Origin: an uncultured Collinsella sp.
GTDB lineage: Bacteria > Actinomycetota > Coriobacteriia > Coriobacteriales > Coriobacteriaceae
Reading direction: 5' to 3'
NCBI GenBank assembly: GCA_900554905.1
Contig: USJB01000061.1
Location: forward strand, 1-7,170
Length of the DNA stretch: 7,170 nucleotides
Positions 5,927 through 7,170 of the stretch are shown piece after piece. The notes below the pieces were generated by a model that worked only from the letters and a program-made list of their open reading frames with translations, did not search any database and was not told the DNA's origin. The position numbers and the translations under genes were made by a program. Position 1 is the first letter of the stretch. Each line of letters opens with the position of its first letter.

Positions 5927-6892
5927 ATGGCTCAAAACGCACGTTCCCATCGAAAGCTCAAGATAGCCGGCGTCGTTGCGCTGGTGCTCGTTGTCGCGCT
6001 GCTGGGGTTTGCCGGCAACTTCTTGTTCGACTTTGCCCTGAATCCCCAAGCGCCCTACACCATGAAGATGATGCAGGATAGCAAGAACGACAAAGAAGGT
6101 GAGCAGCCGGATGCCGAGGATACCGAGGCGCGGGCATGGTTTAAAGAGAACCGCAAGAGCAGCAACCTCACCGCGGACGACGGGACCGAGCTTGCCGCCT
6201 AGTATTTTGCTGCGTCGGAGAGCACGCACGACTACGCCGTCTGCCTGCATGGATATACCAACGAGCCCATCGGTATGGCCCGATACGTCAAGCGATTCCA
6301 CGACCGCGGCATGAACGTACTCGCACCCGCCGCACGCGCCCACGAGCGCTCCGGCGGCGACTATATCGGCATGGGCTGGCCCGAGCGGCTCGATGTCGTC
6401 GCATGGATCGAGCAAATCGTTCAGGCTGACCCCGAGGCACGCATCCTGGTCTTTGGCGAGTCGATGGGCGCGGCAACCGCCATGAACGTCGCGGGGGAAT
6501 CTCTGCCCGCAAACGTGAAATGCATTATCGAGGACTGCGGTTATACGAGTGTTTGGGACGAGTTTTCTCTGCAGCTCAAGAACGTGTTCGGCTTGCCCGG
6601 CTTTCCCTTGCTCGATGTAGCAAACTTGGTATGCAACGTGCGCGCGGGCTACGACTTTCATAAGGCGAGCAGCGTAGAGCAACTCAAACACGCGACGGTT
6701 CCCATGTTGTTTATCCACGGCGACCAGGACACCTTTGTGCCGTACAGCATGCTTGACCAAAACTACGAGGCGTGCGCCAGCAAGGTCAAGCAAAAGCTCA
6801 CCATCCATGGCGCCACCCACGCCAAGAGCGCGCAAGTTGACCCCGAGCTCTACTGGAGCACAGTCAACAACTTCCTCGACGAGTATTTTTAG
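5927..6892 (+). pseudogene. Alpha/beta hydrolase interrupted by one in-frame amber stop
   Basis: The frame from ATG 5927 runs 91 codons to TAG at 6200-6202, then stays open in the same frame to a TAG at 6890-6892, giving 321 positions in all. Residues 12-34 are a membrane anchor or uncleaved signal. After the stop come the oxyanion-loop motif HGYTNEP (108-114), nucleophile elbow GESMGA (S179), acid motif GDQDTFVP (D268) and catalytic His in HGATHAKS (H298). It is thus a complete serine hydrolase of the YqkD-like extracytoplasmic type, with unknown substrate. The interrupted spot reads Leu-Ala-Ala-stop-Tyr-Phe, where a one-base CAG to TAG change would explain it. Re-initiation at ATG 6275 would lose the first beta strand and oxyanion loop. 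No other frameshift or stop is present, so the lesion is recent, a sequencing error, or read through. AGGAG at 5914-5918 supports the start. Confidence 0.85.
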
Positions 6893-6938
6893 GCAAATAG
6901 TACGGTTTACTGGCCTATCTGACCCCCTAGCACTTCCG

Positions 6939-6977
6939 AAAAGCCGCCCGTGGGCACTGTGCTCACGGGCGGCTTTT
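6939..6977. terminator. Strong bidirectional intrinsic terminator
   Basis: Arms 6939-6952 (AAAAGCCGCCCGTG) and 6964-6977 form a perfect 14-bp stem, and the inner bases GCA/TGC can pair further. A-tract on the left and T-tract on the right are built into the stem ends, so it can stop transcription from both sides. It lies between convergent genes: the hydrolase ends at 6892 and the unidentified minus-strand gene ends at 7026. Confidence 0.92.
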
Positions 6978-7025
6978 GCTAACAGTTGTGCTACAAAGGC
7001 GCTTGTTTTGTCTAATAGCTAGGTG

Positions 7026-7170
7026 CTACTTGACCTCGATGAGCTCATACTCGCTCGTGCCCAGGCCGATCTTCTCGGCATGCGCGATGCACACGCGCCA
7101 GTCGGTGTCGGGATGCGTGATGCAGAAGGGATCCTTGGCCTGCTCGCCCTCCAGATGCTCGTGGTTGTGC
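7026..7170 (-). CDS. C-terminal end of an unidentified protein
   Basis: Only the last 47 codons are in the window, with stop TAG at 7026-7028. The visible piece begins with a His-rich stretch (HNHEHLEG), then has DPFCITHPDTDW, VCIAHAEKIGLG and a C-terminal YELIEVK. I do not recognise the family. The density of His and Cys (five His, two Cys in 32 residues) could mean metal binding, but this is only composition. Coding is supported by an open frame with codon use like its neighbours, and by ending just before the shared terminator. The 5' part lies beyond the right edge. Confidence 0.6.
   Translation of the reverse strand, partial: HNHEHLEGEQAKDPFCITHPDTDWRVCIAHAEKIGLGTSEYELIEVK

Noticed and set aside
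5831..6835. A 334-codon minus-strand open frame opposite the interrupted hydrolase
   Set aside because: Tempting because the plus-strand gene is broken, but the plus strand holds the full hydrolase motif set, a promoter and a terminator. The minus-strand product has no recognisable motif and the frame runs into the intergenic promoter region.
6275..6892. Downstream half of the hydrolase as an independent gene from ATG 6275
   Set aside because: No Shine-Dalgarno sequence at a proper distance, and the product would lack the first strand and the HGY oxyanion loop, so it would not be a working hydrolase.

Overview
The window is about 60% GC and looks like the chromosome of an actinobacterium of the class Coriobacteriia, most likely Collinsella or a close relative. 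I base this on base composition, codon preference, and the look of the proteins: a YtxH/PRC-barrel pair, a CphA-N-like protein and a membrane-anchored polysaccharide deacetylase. This is recognition from memory, not a search result. Nothing in the window looks like a phage, insertion sequence, CRISPR array, tRNA or rRNA.

Layout. From 5740 down to the left edge, all genes read on the minus strand. In order of transcription they are: a haemolysin III-type membrane protein (5740-5057); a CNNM/CorC-type membrane protein with DUF21, CBS pair and CorC/HlyC domains (4947-3574); 24 bases later, a stand-alone protein resembling the N-terminal domain of cyanophycin synthetase, with an acidic disordered tail (3549-2716); then, behind its own perfect TATAAT -10 box, a YtxH-like small membrane protein (2579-2190) overlapping by one base with a tandem PRC-barrel protein (2190-1435); a hairpin terminator; and a membrane-anchored NodB-type polysaccharide deacetylase that runs off the window (1362 to 1). 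A divergent intergenic region (5741-5926) carries a promoter in each direction. The rightward one is bracketed by two copies of a near-palindromic 14-mer that looks like a repressor operator. It drives an alpha/beta hydrolase gene (5927-6892) split by one in-frame TAG. A strong bidirectional terminator separates it from the tail of a convergent, unidentified minus-strand gene (7026-7170).

How the parts may work together. Most products are predicted to sit in or at the cell envelope, so the block is best read as envelope and ion-homeostasis housekeeping rather than a mobile or defence island. Three things deserve attention. The orphan CphA-N-like protein keeps a putative HxxEH metal site but has no synthetase domains. 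The deacetylase has lost the canonical Asp-His-His metal ligands of its family, while keeping the rest of the fold signatures. The hydrolase has all its catalytic residues but is interrupted by a single amber codon under an apparently intact, operator-flanked promoter.
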